DNA from: Chloroflexota bacterium
Lineage (GTDB): Bacteria; Chloroflexota; Dehalococcoidia; Lucifugimonadales; CATQGZ01
Direction of reading: 5' to 3'
NCBI GenBank assembly: GCA_027624995.1
Contig: JAQBTI010000049.1
Coordinates: 1 to 11,427, forward strand
Length of the DNA: 11,427 nucleotides
Every line of letters begins with the position of its first letter. Position 1 is the first letter of the stretch. The notes beneath the pieces are model-generated. The model ran no database searches and had not been told where the DNA came from. It saw nothing but the letters and a program-made list of their open reading frames with translations. Shown here in pieces: positions 1-6,094 of this stretch. The translations under genes and the position numbers were made by a program.

Positions 1-2
1 CC

Positions 3-587
3 CGAGGCAGCTACACAACCAAGCTCAACTTTGACCGGCCAGGCCAATGGAGTCTGGATATCTCGGTCCTCGACCCCGAAGGCCCTGCACGCCTCGTCAA
101 GCTTTCTTTCGACGTAGCAGAAGTTCCGGCCGCCCCGGCCGTGGGCGGCCGGGCCGTGGCAAGCCGCAGCAAAACGATAGACGACGTTGCCAGTATCGAG
201 GAGCTGACCACGGGCTCCCTACAAGACCCCGACCTCTACCGGACGACCATCGCCGAGAGCATCGAGAGCGGCCTGCCGACCGTCATCGTCCTGGCCAGCC
301 CCGCCTTCTGCACGAACGCCGTGTGCGGACCGCAGATCGATGTCCTCCAGGAACTCAAGGACAAGTACCCAGGCAAGGCCAACTTCATCCACGTGGACTT
401 CTACGACAACCCTCATGAGATCCAGGGGGACCTGGATAGGGCGATACTGTCCCCCACCGTGCTGGAGTGGAACCTCCCCAGCAGCGAGTGGAGCTTCGTC
501 ATCGACGCCGACGGCACGGTCGCCGCGCGCTTCGAGGCCTTCGCCACGCTGGAAGAGCTCGAGGAGGCGCTACTAGACCTCCTCTAG
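3..587 (+). CDS. Thioredoxin-like protein with CX4C motif, C-terminal part
   Basis: The frame is open from the window edge, so the start lies upstream; 194 residues are visible. Residues about 1-40 (YTTKLNF..PGQWSLDISV) look like the end of an Ig-like FixH/YtkA-type beta domain. A linker follows, then a thioredoxin-like fold at about 65-194. The motif around residues 99-110 is SPAFCTNAVCGPQ, with cysteines 103 and 108. Four residues separate them instead of the two in classical thioredoxin. A strand WSFVIDADGTV (162-173) and a C-terminal helix of E/L residues complete the fold. The likely role is an exported or membrane-attached redox or metal-handling protein; the N-terminal domain suggests action outside the cytoplasm, but any signal peptide is out of view. 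An internal ATG at 141 would cut off the beta domain and is unlikely to be the true start. Fold confidence is good, reaction unknown. Confidence 0.75.
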   Translation, partial: RGSYTTKLNFDRPGQWSLDISVLDPEGPARLVKLSFDVAEVPAAPAVGGRAVASRSKTIDDVASIEELTTGSLQDPDLYRTTIAESIESGLPTVIVLASPAFCTNAVCGPQIDVLQELKDKYPGKANFIHVDFYDNPHEIQGDLDRAILSPTVLEWNLPSSEWSFVIDADGTVAARFEAFATLEELEEALLDLL

Positions 588-666
588 TCAGCGAGGGCTT
601 TGGCAGTCCTGAACTGCACAGCAGCCGGTTCACTTCGCGAGATTCCGGACGAGAAAGGCCTAGCAC

Positions 667-1509
667 ATGATCGTCGACGCTCATGTCCCTGTCTGGGAAG
701 TCCCACCCATCGCGCCAGTAGGACCGACATCTCCAAAGCCAATCATGCCTCAAAGAGAGGCGGGCACGGCTGAGGAGTTGATCGACGACATGGACGCAAA
801 CGGCGTCGACAAGGCCGTTCTCGTACAGACCAGCTTCTCTACATGGGACAACGGGTACGTGGCGGACTCGGCGAGAAAATACCCCGACAGATTCGTCGCG
901 ATGGGTCTTGTCGATCCGCTCGATCCCAACAACGCTTCGGTGGTCCGATACTGGGTCGAGGAGCGCGGCATGGCCGGGTTCCGATTCCATCCCATGTACT
1001 ACGACGACGAAGAAATCTTGATGGTCGAGCGCAACGCTGCTATGTGGGAAGCAATCGACGACATAGGTGCGGTCGTGCAGCTTCAGATTCTTGCCAAACA
1101 CGCAACTCAGGTTGCGGTCGTCGCGGAGGGTCACCCGACGGTCCCGTTCGTTCTGGACCATCTCTCCTACCCCCAGTTCTCGGAGGCTCCCTACTTCGCG
1201 TCACATAGTCAAGTCCTGAAGTTGGCACGGTTCCCAAATGTCTACATCAAGATCTCTGACATGCACGACCACAGCGGCGAGGACTTCCCCTACAGGGACA
1301 TCCATCCATTCGTTAGACAAGTGCAAGATGCCTTCGGGACAGATCGGCTGATGTGGGGTACGGGGTACCCGGGCACTCAGCGCGTGAAGAACGGGTGGCC
1401 CACTCTGGCTGACGAGCTCCGGCTGGTCCGAGAGGGCTACGACTGGCTGACCGACGCCGAAAAGGCCCGCGTGTTGGGCCGCACCGCAGCGGCGGTCTGG
1501 AGTCTTTGA
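667..1509 (+). CDS. Amidohydrolase_2 family protein (TIM-barrel), atypical active site
   Basis: A 280-residue protein of the amidohydrolase_2 / COG3618-like group (related to ACMSD-type decarboxylases and lactonases). Family marks: MIVDAH at the N-terminus, a helix with the sequence GVDKAVLVQ (46-54), ARKYPDRFVAMGLVDP (69-84), GFRFHP (104-109), FVLDHLSYP (161-169), FPNVYIKIS (189-197) and DRLMWGTGYPG (226-236). The usual first-strand motif DxHxH reads DAHVP, so the second His is Pro8. The usual late Asp of WGTD/WGSD is Gly233. His6, His108 and His165 remain. Metal binding and chemistry may therefore differ from the family norm. The start is supported by an AAAGG ribosome site at 654-658. The gene lies 79 bp after the thioredoxin-like gene on the same strand and converges with the PPOX gene. 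Substrate unknown. Confidence 0.85.
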   Translation: MIVDAHVPVWEVPPIAPVGPTSPKPIMPQREAGTAEELIDDMDANGVDKAVLVQTSFSTWDNGYVADSARKYPDRFVAMGLVDPLDPNNASVVRYWVEERGMAGFRFHPMYYDDEEILMVERNAAMWEAIDDIGAVVQLQILAKHATQVAVVAEGHPTVPFVLDHLSYPQFSEAPYFASHSQVLKLARFPNVYIKISDMHDHSGEDFPYRDIHPFVRQVQDAFGTDRLMWGTGYPGTQRVKNGWPTLADELRLVREGYDWLTDAEKARVLGRTAAAVWSL

Positions 1510-1560
1510 GCAGGCTTGGACCACGGACGAGTGCTCTTGGGTGACAGCCAGGCGAGAAGT

Positions 1561-1977
1561 CTAGCCCTCTAGTTCGAACCCGACCATCTTCGTGGGTGTG
1601 ATGCGCAGCAGAACGAAGTCGGAGTCAATCACCGCCTGTTTGGCGTAGGCCTCGCCCTCTTCGACACCCATGTAGTGCACCGAGAGCGCCCGGACTATCT
1701 CTGCCATCCGCTCGTAAGACAGGGTCGCATTGCCGTTCACCAAAAGCCACTTCTGTGGCGACTCATCCACGACTACGCTGAGAGCGGCGGCGGGGTTTGC
1801 ACGGACGTTGCGGGCCTTGACCGATGACTCCTCGATCCCTATCACCACGTCGCCGCGGTCAACTAAGTGCCACACCGGAGTCATGTGCGGAGTACCATCG
1901 GGGCGGATGGTGGAGACGACCGAGATTATCGGTCGTCTAAGGATCTCCTTGACCTCTTCGGTGGTCAGTCTACCCAT
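1561..1977 (-). CDS. PPOX-type (pyridoxamine 5'-phosphate oxidase-like) flavin/F420 protein
   Basis: A complete 138-residue single-domain protein of the PNPOx-like split-barrel fold. Recognisable segments are VSTIRPDGTPHMTPVWHLVD (residues 21-40, the opening strands of the barrel), KARNVRANPAAALSVV (54-69, the dimer/cofactor side), KWLLVNGNAT (76-85, the central strand) and a C-terminal LLRITPTKMVGFEL (123-136). Length and motifs fit the TIGR03618-like group, often annotated as F420-dependent oxidoreductases; FMN or haem binding cannot be excluded from sequence alone. It starts 12 bp after the stop of the broken prepilin gene, so it may be the last gene of that minus-strand transcript. Upstream of the ATG there is only a weak GTGAGA ribosome site. 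It is intact, unlike its upstream neighbours. It converges with the amidohydrolase gene across a 51-bp gap without a clear terminator. Confidence 0.85.
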   Translation of the reverse strand: MGRLTTEEVKEILRRPIISVVSTIRPDGTPHMTPVWHLVDRGDVVIGIEESSVKARNVRANPAAALSVVVDESPQKWLLVNGNATLSYERMAEIVRALSVHYMGVEEGEAYAKQAVIDSDFVLLRITPTKMVGFELEG

Positions 1978-1989
1978 ACGATACGAATC

Positions 1990-2389
1990 TCACGGACAGG
2001 CTACCGCGCTTGTGTGGACGCTCGCCACCGCGGCGGTATTCCAACAGTAGTAGTAAGTGGTCGTGTCGTTGGTCATCCTCATGTATTCCGACAGGTCAGT
2101 GGCGACCCCTTTTACGATGATGACGACGGCGTTCTTTTTCGGGAGGCCGGCCCACGTGTTGACGGCCGTGGTCGAATTCGCATCAACCGTGATCAGGGCG
2201 GCGTCGGCCATCAGAGACCTCATTGAAGTCTGAACATGCACCAAACTCCTTGGTCTGCGCTCCCGACTGCCCCCTGTCAACGAACTTGGTGACAAGCGGG
2301 ATGGTTACGGCCGCGATTGCTGCCATGATCCCGATGGCCACCAAAAGCTCCATCAAGGAGAAGCCCTTTTCGCGACCGTGGTTTCGCAT
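1990..2389 (-). pseudogene. Type IV prepilin-like protein, broken by one frameshift
   Basis: Reading from the ATG at 2389, the first 48 or so residues form a textbook class III signal: basic leader MRNHGREKG, then cleavage before FSLMELLVAIG with Glu at mature position 5, and a hydrophobic helix to about residue 36. After AQTKEF the frame runs into a stop at 2183. A second frame (VQTSMRSLMADAAL onward) continues the pilin body to a stop at 1990, ending in a tyrosine/cysteine-rich segment (YMRM, TYYYCW). Removing one base from the run at about 2240-2246 joins the halves into a 132-residue protein, a normal minor-pilin length. No pilus assembly genes (secretion ATPase, platform protein, prepilin peptidase) are visible nearby. 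The lesion could be real decay or a sequence error. Pilin identity is secure; its partner machinery is unknown. Confidence 0.82.
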
Positions 2390-2425
2390 CGTCGTCTAAA
2401 CTCACCCGCAGCCCACCGTGGAGAA

Positions 2426-2454
2426 ATCCTAGCGTGAGGGGCAGAGAATGTACA
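2426..2454 (-). promoter_or_regulatory. Candidate sigma-70-type promoter for the prepilin gene
   Basis: On the minus strand, TGTACA (2454-2449) and TAGGAT (2431-2426) are separated by 17 bases, each matching 4 of 6 consensus positions. The spacing is ideal and the site sits 37 bp before the prepilin ATG, but hexamer matches of this quality also occur by chance. Confidence 0.28.
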
Positions 2455-2483
2455 GGGCCTAGTGCAGTCGGACGGGCCGCCAG

Positions 2484-3773
2484 TCACCCTCGAGGAAGGT
2501 TGATGCGGTTGGAAAGAGCCAGCCTGCGCCACGCCAAGACCGCGATAAGCAGAATGGCCAGCACGCCGAGGCCCCACCAGGTCAGCGCAGGGATAGGCGT
2601 AGCGTTCTTTCTGAGTTCGTGGACCATCGTCCCCCGGTTGGCGAGGTTATCGTCAGCGAACGCGTACAGTACGGACGTCCGTTGCGAGACCAGCGTAAGC
2701 GGGCCTGTGTACTCCTGATAGTTCGTTCCGTCGAGTGAGTAGAGCAGCCTGGACACCCCAGACCCAGGGTCTTCTGCCGACAGCGTTATTCGGCTAGAAC
2801 CCCCTTGGATGTCTTCGCGGACGTTGATCACAGGCGGGTCTGTGTCTTCTGCCGCCGGGCCGGTCACGTCCACCATAGGCTGAACCGTCGTATCGAACGT
2901 GCCATCGCCATCCGAGTCGTAGATGAGGTCTTGCGGTCCCGATGGCGAGATGGTGAGCTGGGCTGACACGTTGTTCGGCAACGCCAGGTCGTGGTAGCGG
3001 ACGGCTCGGCTGGTGGTGTCGCCCGTGCCCACCCGGACCTCGATGCCTATCGGCCGTTCGGTGGACTGGAATGTCATCTCGTGTGTCTCGGAGCTCGAGG
3101 TCGGGATGGCCAGCAGGCGCACGTTCTCTCCCAGGAAGTAGGTTGTTACTCCGGGCACATGGCCTACAAACACGTCACCGATCGGGGCGGTGCTGTTGCC
3201 TGACGAATCTTCCACCACCACCGACTCGGCGCCAGAGATGGTCACGTAATTGTATTCGTGGACGGCCGCCGTCCCTAACGCCGCCGCCGCGGAGGAAGCC
3301 GCAGAGCCGGACGGTGAGTCGGCGGACACCCCTTGCAGCCATTGCAGGACTTGGTCCTGTACCTCTGGATTAAGCATCATGCCGTTGTGGTCCGCCAGGG
3401 TGTTTTGAGTGGGGTCGAAGACCTCAATGATCCTCGGTATGACGCCCGGCGCGTTGAGGTTTTGTAGGACCCCTTCCCGTTGGGCGCTGAGAAGGGGCAC
3501 AGTGTGGTCGCCCTCGGTGAACCTCAGTTCTAAGATGGGGTGTAGTGGGCAGACCAACGCGCCCAGCAGCCCAAAGGTAAGACAGTCCACCCTCCAGGCG
3601 GCCGCCACACCCCCGATCGTCGTCTCGCCGGCCTGCTTGCCCGCGATGTGGAAGTACTTGACGCCCGAGGTATCGTCACTCCAGTCGTCCTGCCCCCCCT
3701 GATGAAAGGCGTCGCTGGCGGAGCCGGGGGAGAAGCCTTCCTGGCCGTACATCAGGTTTACTACCCCAATCAT
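2484..3773 (-). CDS. Fragment 4 of the fusion: lipase C-terminal half, Ig-like segment, IPTL-CTERM-like anchor
   Basis: This frame really begins near 3845 (ILVEDDRDLNLNGTFD, upstream of the first in-frame ATG). It completes the alpha/beta hydrolase: the acid residue is in GDHTVP (codon 3507-3509) and the catalytic His in ADHNGM (codon 3387-3389), followed by NPEVQDQVLQWL, as in LCAT-like lipases. DLNLNGTFD resembles a calcium-binding EF-hand/dockerin-type loop. Beyond the lipase come a Ser/Ala-rich linker, a beta-rich region, a DSDGDGTFD calcium-loop-like stretch, and an OmpL47/chitobiase-C-like Ig segment (DPPVINV ... SGVSRLLYSLDGTNYQEYTG). The C-terminus is IPALTWWG, a hydrophobic helix and WRRL, closely matching an IPTL-CTERM sorting/anchoring signal. 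A gene caller would report this piece alone, but on its own it lacks the nucleophile. Confidence 0.75.
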   Translation of the reverse strand: MIGVVNLMYGQEGFSPGSASDAFHQGGQDDWSDDTSGVKYFHIAGKQAGETTIGGVAAAWRVDCLTFGLLGALVCPLHPILELRFTEGDHTVPLLSAQREGVLQNLNAPGVIPRIIEVFDPTQNTLADHNGMMLNPEVQDQVLQWLQGVSADSPSGSAASSAAAALGTAAVHEYNYVTISGAESVVVEDSSGNSTAPIGDVFVGHVPGVTTYFLGENVRLLAIPTSSSETHEMTFQSTERPIGIEVRVGTGDTTSRAVRYHDLALPNNVSAQLTISPSGPQDLIYDSDGDGTFDTTVQPMVDVTGPAAEDTDPPVINVREDIQGGSSRITLSAEDPGSGVSRLLYSLDGTNYQEYTGPLTLVSQRTSVLYAFADDNLANRGTMVHELRKNATPIPALTWWGLGVLAILLIAVLAWRRLALSNRINLPRG

Positions 3774-3811
3774 TTCGGTGTAGGAGAGGACATCGAAGGT
3801 CCCGTTGAGGT

Positions 3812-4286
3812 TCAGGTCGCGGTCGTCCTCGACCAGTATGGGGGAGCGGCCACCTCTCCGGCAAGCTCGAAGTATTTGCGGGAAGGTAGGAGCTGGTGGG
3901 CACCAGTAAAAGAATGCGTCAGGTGTTTGAAGGTGCTGTTCACTGTTGGGAGCATGGATATGGGCGGATCGAGGAAGTCCCCCGACTCAAGCACATAGAG
4001 GAGCTTGGGTGCTCCCAGGAAGGGCCCACCGATGGTGATGAGGGCGTTAACGTAGTGGTCGTCCGGGTTGTCCAGGATATAGCGCCTCGACAACAGGCTA
4101 CCCATGCTATGAGCCACGATGTCCACGTCCGAGTCGGGGTAGAACTCTCGTACGCACCGGATGTACTCCCACAGCAGGTCCGCGTTCTGCCCGTTGTCTT
4201 TGCGCCAGTCGTAGGGGAAGACGAAAAGGTTAGGCTTGGGTCCGCCATCGTCGGCCTGGGATGTGTCGCAGTCCGACAGAGAGTCT
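3812..4286 (-). CDS. Fragment 3 of the fusion: lipase core with catalytic serine
   Basis: The meaningful part of this frame runs from about 4286 down to the break at about 3842; the frame is open further upstream but only as out-of-frame sequence. It carries NLFVFPYDWRKDN (the FPYDWR signature of LCAT-type lipases), DVDIVAHSMGSLLSRR with the nucleophile elbow HSMGS (Ser codon 4106-4108), ITIGGPFLGAPK (the product-loop motif after the elbow) and FTGAHQLLPSRKYFEL. After EVAAPPY the frame reads about seven junk residues to a TGA at 3812. Adding one base to the C run restores the next frame. Confidence 0.72.
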
Positions 4287-4571
4287 CTCCTCGATGAAGG
4301 TGCCGCTGTCGTCCATGTCGTATTCGTGGAAGCCCTCGTCGGCCATCCTCTGAAGGTAGGGCCCGTAGATCTCTGCCGAACCGAGCACTCCCACCCCGGG
4401 CAGAGCAACCTGGGCGACCCGAAGGGCGTCCGACGCCCGGACGAGAATAGGTCCGTCACTGGGGAAGAGGCTCAGGTCGTCCCAATCGGCAAGGTTACGA
4501 ATCCAAATCTCTCGGTCCCCGGCAATCGGGTCGATGAGCACGCTGCCGGAGATGCCTGGCACGAACACCAC
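4230..4571 (-). CDS. Fragment 2b of the fusion: lipase N-terminal segment with oxyanion motif
   Basis: From the GTG at 4571 this frame reads VFVPGISGSVL, the oxyanion-hole strand and loop (VPGxxGS) of LCAT-type lipases. It continues with DREIWIRNLADWDDL and VLGSAEIYGPYLQRMADEGF to DDSGTFIEERLS at about 4285, where it leaves frame and ends in unrelated residues at 4230. The apparent GTG start falls inside the first strand of the fold, so it is unlikely to be a real initiation site. This supports reading the segment as a continuation of the propeller frame (restored junction SQP-CPPVVFVPG). Confidence 0.68.
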   Translation of the reverse strand: MVFVPGISGSVLIDPIAGDREIWIRNLADWDDLSLFPSDGPILVRASDALRVAQVALPGVGVLGSAEIYGPYLQRMADEGFHEYDMDDSGTFIEERLSVGLRHIPGRRWRTQA

Positions 4572-5218
4572 TGGCGGACAGGCTGCGACCGACGGAAGGA
4601 AATGTCATTGTTGCTGTCTCGCCAGACCACGAACGCATTGCTTCCTGATGTGTCCATCGCTGGCTGTTGGCCGCTCCCGAGTACCAACGACGTCCCGAAA
4701 CTCGCTCCATCGTCGCCGCTGTGCGTGAGCTTGATATCGCCGACCTCTCGCCACACCAGGTTCACGTTGCTCCCAGATGCGGACACGGTTGGCTGAACGG
4801 ATGATCCGGCACTATCGCTCAGGTTGCTCGACGAACCGAAAGTAGCCCCTCCGTCGGAGTTTTTTCTGAGCACCACCTCGTTGTTGCCTGCACTGTTGTG
4901 AACCAATGCGATGTAAACCTTGTCATCTACCGCTGCAACAGAAAGGTCAGAGTCAGGTCCAAGTCTCGTTGGCCCGCTGAAAGTATTCCCTTTGTCCGTA
5001 CTCCTACTGAACAATGTGTCGACGACTCCCAGGGTATTGTCACGCCACGCTGTATAGACGTTGTCACCGGAGGCTGCTCCTACCAAGAGTGTCGAATCCC
5101 CATCGTCGTTGCTAAGGCCAAGAGGGCTGCTAAACGTGTCTCCACTATTCGTGCTTGAAATAACGAACACGTCCTGTTTTTGATTGGTTTGACAGCAGTT
5201 TACGAAACCCACGTGCAC
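4472..5218 (-). CDS. Fragment 2a of the fusion: Asp-box beta-propeller repeats
   Basis: The meaningful part spans about 5232 to 4580; the remaining roughly 35 residues to the stop at 4472 are lipase DNA read out of frame. It holds four Asp boxes of the form S-x-D/N-x-G-x-T/S-F: STNSGDTF, STDKGNTF, NSDGGATF and SGDDGASF, near 5144, 4990, 4850 and 4710. Each sits in a blade with a V-W-R-D/E type strand, and a last blade without an Asp box ends in VVWRDSNNDISF. Such six-to-seven-bladed propellers are usually secreted, carbohydrate- or protein-binding, or sialidase-like. I see no catalytic residues that would justify calling it a sialidase. Confidence 0.72.
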   Translation of the reverse strand: MHVGFVNCCQTNQKQDVFVISSTNSGDTFSSPLGLSNDDGDSTLLVGAASGDNVYTAWRDNTLGVVDTLFSRSTDKGNTFSGPTRLGPDSDLSVAAVDDKVYIALVHNSAGNNEVVLRKNSDGGATFGSSSNLSDSAGSSVQPTVSASGSNVNLVWREVGDIKLTHSGDDGASFGTSLVLGSGQQPAMDTSGSNAFVVWRDSNNDISFRRSQPVRQWCSCQASPAACSSTRLPGTERFGFVTLPIGTT

Positions 5219-5232
5219 GTTGGTGTCAGCGG

Positions 5233-5700
5233 CTAGAGCATTGGAGCCCAGGCATTGAGGTCGTCTGACTCGCCGGATACGTTCACTTGGGAAGTGAAAG
5301 TGTCTCCGTTATTGGTACTCTTCACATACGACACCTGGTAGAAATCTGGAGTGTCTTCTATCCAGACGACGTAAACGGTTTCTCCTATTGCGACGACTGA
5401 CGGGAGTCGCGACGAGTTGGTACTGTTGCTGAGGTTTATCGGGGTGCCGAAAGTTTCACCATTATCGACACTTCGCGCATACAGTATTTCCCCGTTTCCA
5501 GGCGTATTATCACGCCATACGACGTGCACAATGCTGCCAGAAACCGCGATGGACGGATCTTGTGATATCCCTACGTTGTTGCTCACATTCACGCTATCTC
5601 CGAATACGGGAGTTTCTGCACGAACGGTGCGTCCCGAACCGGATACTGCGAACATGACTGAAATCGCAGTGAGCGCCAGTAGGGTCAATAGTCTTCTCAT
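5233..5700 (-). CDS. Fragment 1 of the fusion: signal peptide and first propeller blades
   Basis: The 155-residue piece opens with MRRLLTLLALTAIS, a hydrophobic core to about residue 20, and a probable signal peptidase I site after TVRA (residues 25-28). Two propeller blades follow with Asp boxes SVDNGETF and STNNGDTF (near 5460 and 5308). The strands HVVWRDN and YVVWIED show the same spacing (about 150 bp per blade) as in the next fragment. The frame ends at a TAG at 5233, two codons before sequence that continues the blade pattern in another frame (LAADTNVHVGF). One missing base near 5233-5240 explains the break. Confidence 0.75.
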   Translation of the reverse strand: MRRLLTLLALTAISVMFAVSGSGRTVRAETPVFGDSVNVSNNVGISQDPSIAVSGSIVHVVWRDNTPGNGEILYARSVDNGETFGTPINLSNSTNSSRLPSVVAIGETVYVVWIEDTPDFYQVSYVKSTNNGDTFTSQVNVSGESDDLNAWAPML

Positions 5701-5793
5701 TGTGATGTTGTCCCCGAATAGCAACTGACTGGCCGGTTGAAGCTGCGGCTCGCATATGGGAGCGTTTGCGGGATACTCAGTCGGAGCGATGCG

Positions 5794-5822
5794 AGTCTAT
5801 AAGCCGCGCCGACTACCGTCAA
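5794..5822 (-). promoter_or_regulatory. Candidate sigma-70-type promoter for the propeller-lipase gene
   Basis: On the minus strand TTGACG (5822-5817, 5 of 6 matches) and TAGACT (5799-5794, 4 of 6) are exactly 17 bases apart. Transcription would start near 5787, giving a leader of about 87 nt to the ATG at 5700. Confidence 0.38.
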
Positions 5823-6034
5823 TGCCCATTCAATCGGATGCCTCCACAGTGACAGCACCTTGATGTCACCGACATTGACGGAATCGACCAGGGGGGGTGT
5901 CGCACGTAAGGAACACCCCTCTCGTCGAACAGCGGGTTTTCGTGAAACGACACTTTGGTAGACCGAAAGGAATTCGAAACCGTGGCAGAGTGACATGAGA
6001 GAGCCTGCCGCAAAAAAAGCCTCGGTACCCCGCA

Positions 6035-6063
6035 GTGCCACGTCTCGGAGTATCGGGTAAGAT
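6035..6063 (+). promoter_or_regulatory. Candidate promoter for the serine hydrolase gene
   Basis: GTGCCA (6035-6040) and TAAGAT (6058-6063) lie 17 bases apart, each 4 of 6 to consensus. Initiation near 6070 would leave a leader of about 25 nt containing the ribosome site at 6083-6087. If real, it excludes the upstream GTG (6035) and ATG (6062) as starts. Confidence 0.33.
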
Positions 6064-6082
6064 GGGGCCGACTCATTCAGAT

Positions 6083-6087
6083 GGAGG
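6083..6087 (+). promoter_or_regulatory. Ribosome binding site deciding the serine hydrolase start
   Basis: GGAGG at 6083-6087 is followed by seven bases and then GTG at 6095. The other in-frame starts (GTG 6035, ATG 6062) have no comparable site, so GTG 6095 is preferred. Confidence 0.65.
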
Positions 6088-6094
6088 TTCTATC

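Larger units (their letters stand above)
2484..5700 (-). pseudogene. Propeller-lipase-anchor fusion gene, broken by four frameshifts
   Basis: Four consecutive minus-strand reading frames join end to end with no non-coding gap, giving one protein of about 1,070 residues. Order: signal peptide; beta-propeller with six Asp boxes; LCAT/PGAP1-like alpha/beta hydrolase; Ig-like segment; IPTL-CTERM-like transmembrane tail. Breaks lie at about 5230-5242 (one base missing), 4573-4595 (one missing), 4278-4292 (one extra) and 3840-3846 (one missing, in a run of five G on the plus strand). Continuity is strong: the propeller ends about ten residues before the lipase oxyanion motif, and the catalytic Ser lies in a different frame from the Asp and His. 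Start chosen at the ATG at 5700 (MRRLL, typical signal peptide) rather than the upstream TTG at 5724. GGGGA lies about 10 bases before it. As written it cannot yield the full protein; it is either a true pseudogene or a sequence-error patch. Confidence 0.72.
5701..6094. other. Intergenic region between divergent genes
   Basis: About 390 bp with no convincing gene. It holds the leader of the propeller-lipase gene on the minus strand and the promoter and leader of the serine hydrolase gene on the plus strand. A minus-strand open frame at 5697-6041 has no recognisable motif and extends over the putative promoter. A run of seven G lies at about 5891-5897 and seven A at 6012-6018. No hairpin with a T tract was seen. 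Confidence 0.5.

Noticed and set aside
499..1161. Minus-strand open frame of 220 codons
   Set aside because: Lies opposite the amidohydrolase gene, whose motifs are unambiguous; a GC-rich shadow frame.
3840..4292. Programmed ribosomal frameshifting in the lipase
   Set aside because: Four shifts of mixed direction without slippery heptamers or clear downstream pseudoknots make programmed recoding very unlikely.
4236..4796. Plus-strand open frame of 186 codons
   Set aside because: It is antisense to clear lipase and propeller coding sequence and shows no motif of its own.
4472..5700. Calling the propeller a sialidase
   Set aside because: Asp boxes occur in many non-enzymatic propellers, and I do not see the arginine triad, Tyr/Glu pair or FRIP motif of true sialidases.
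5697..6041. Minus-strand open frame of 114 codons in the intergenic region
   Set aside because: No family motif, weak start context, and it covers the candidate promoter of the propeller-lipase gene; arginine/serine-rich composition is as expected from GC-rich non-coding DNA.
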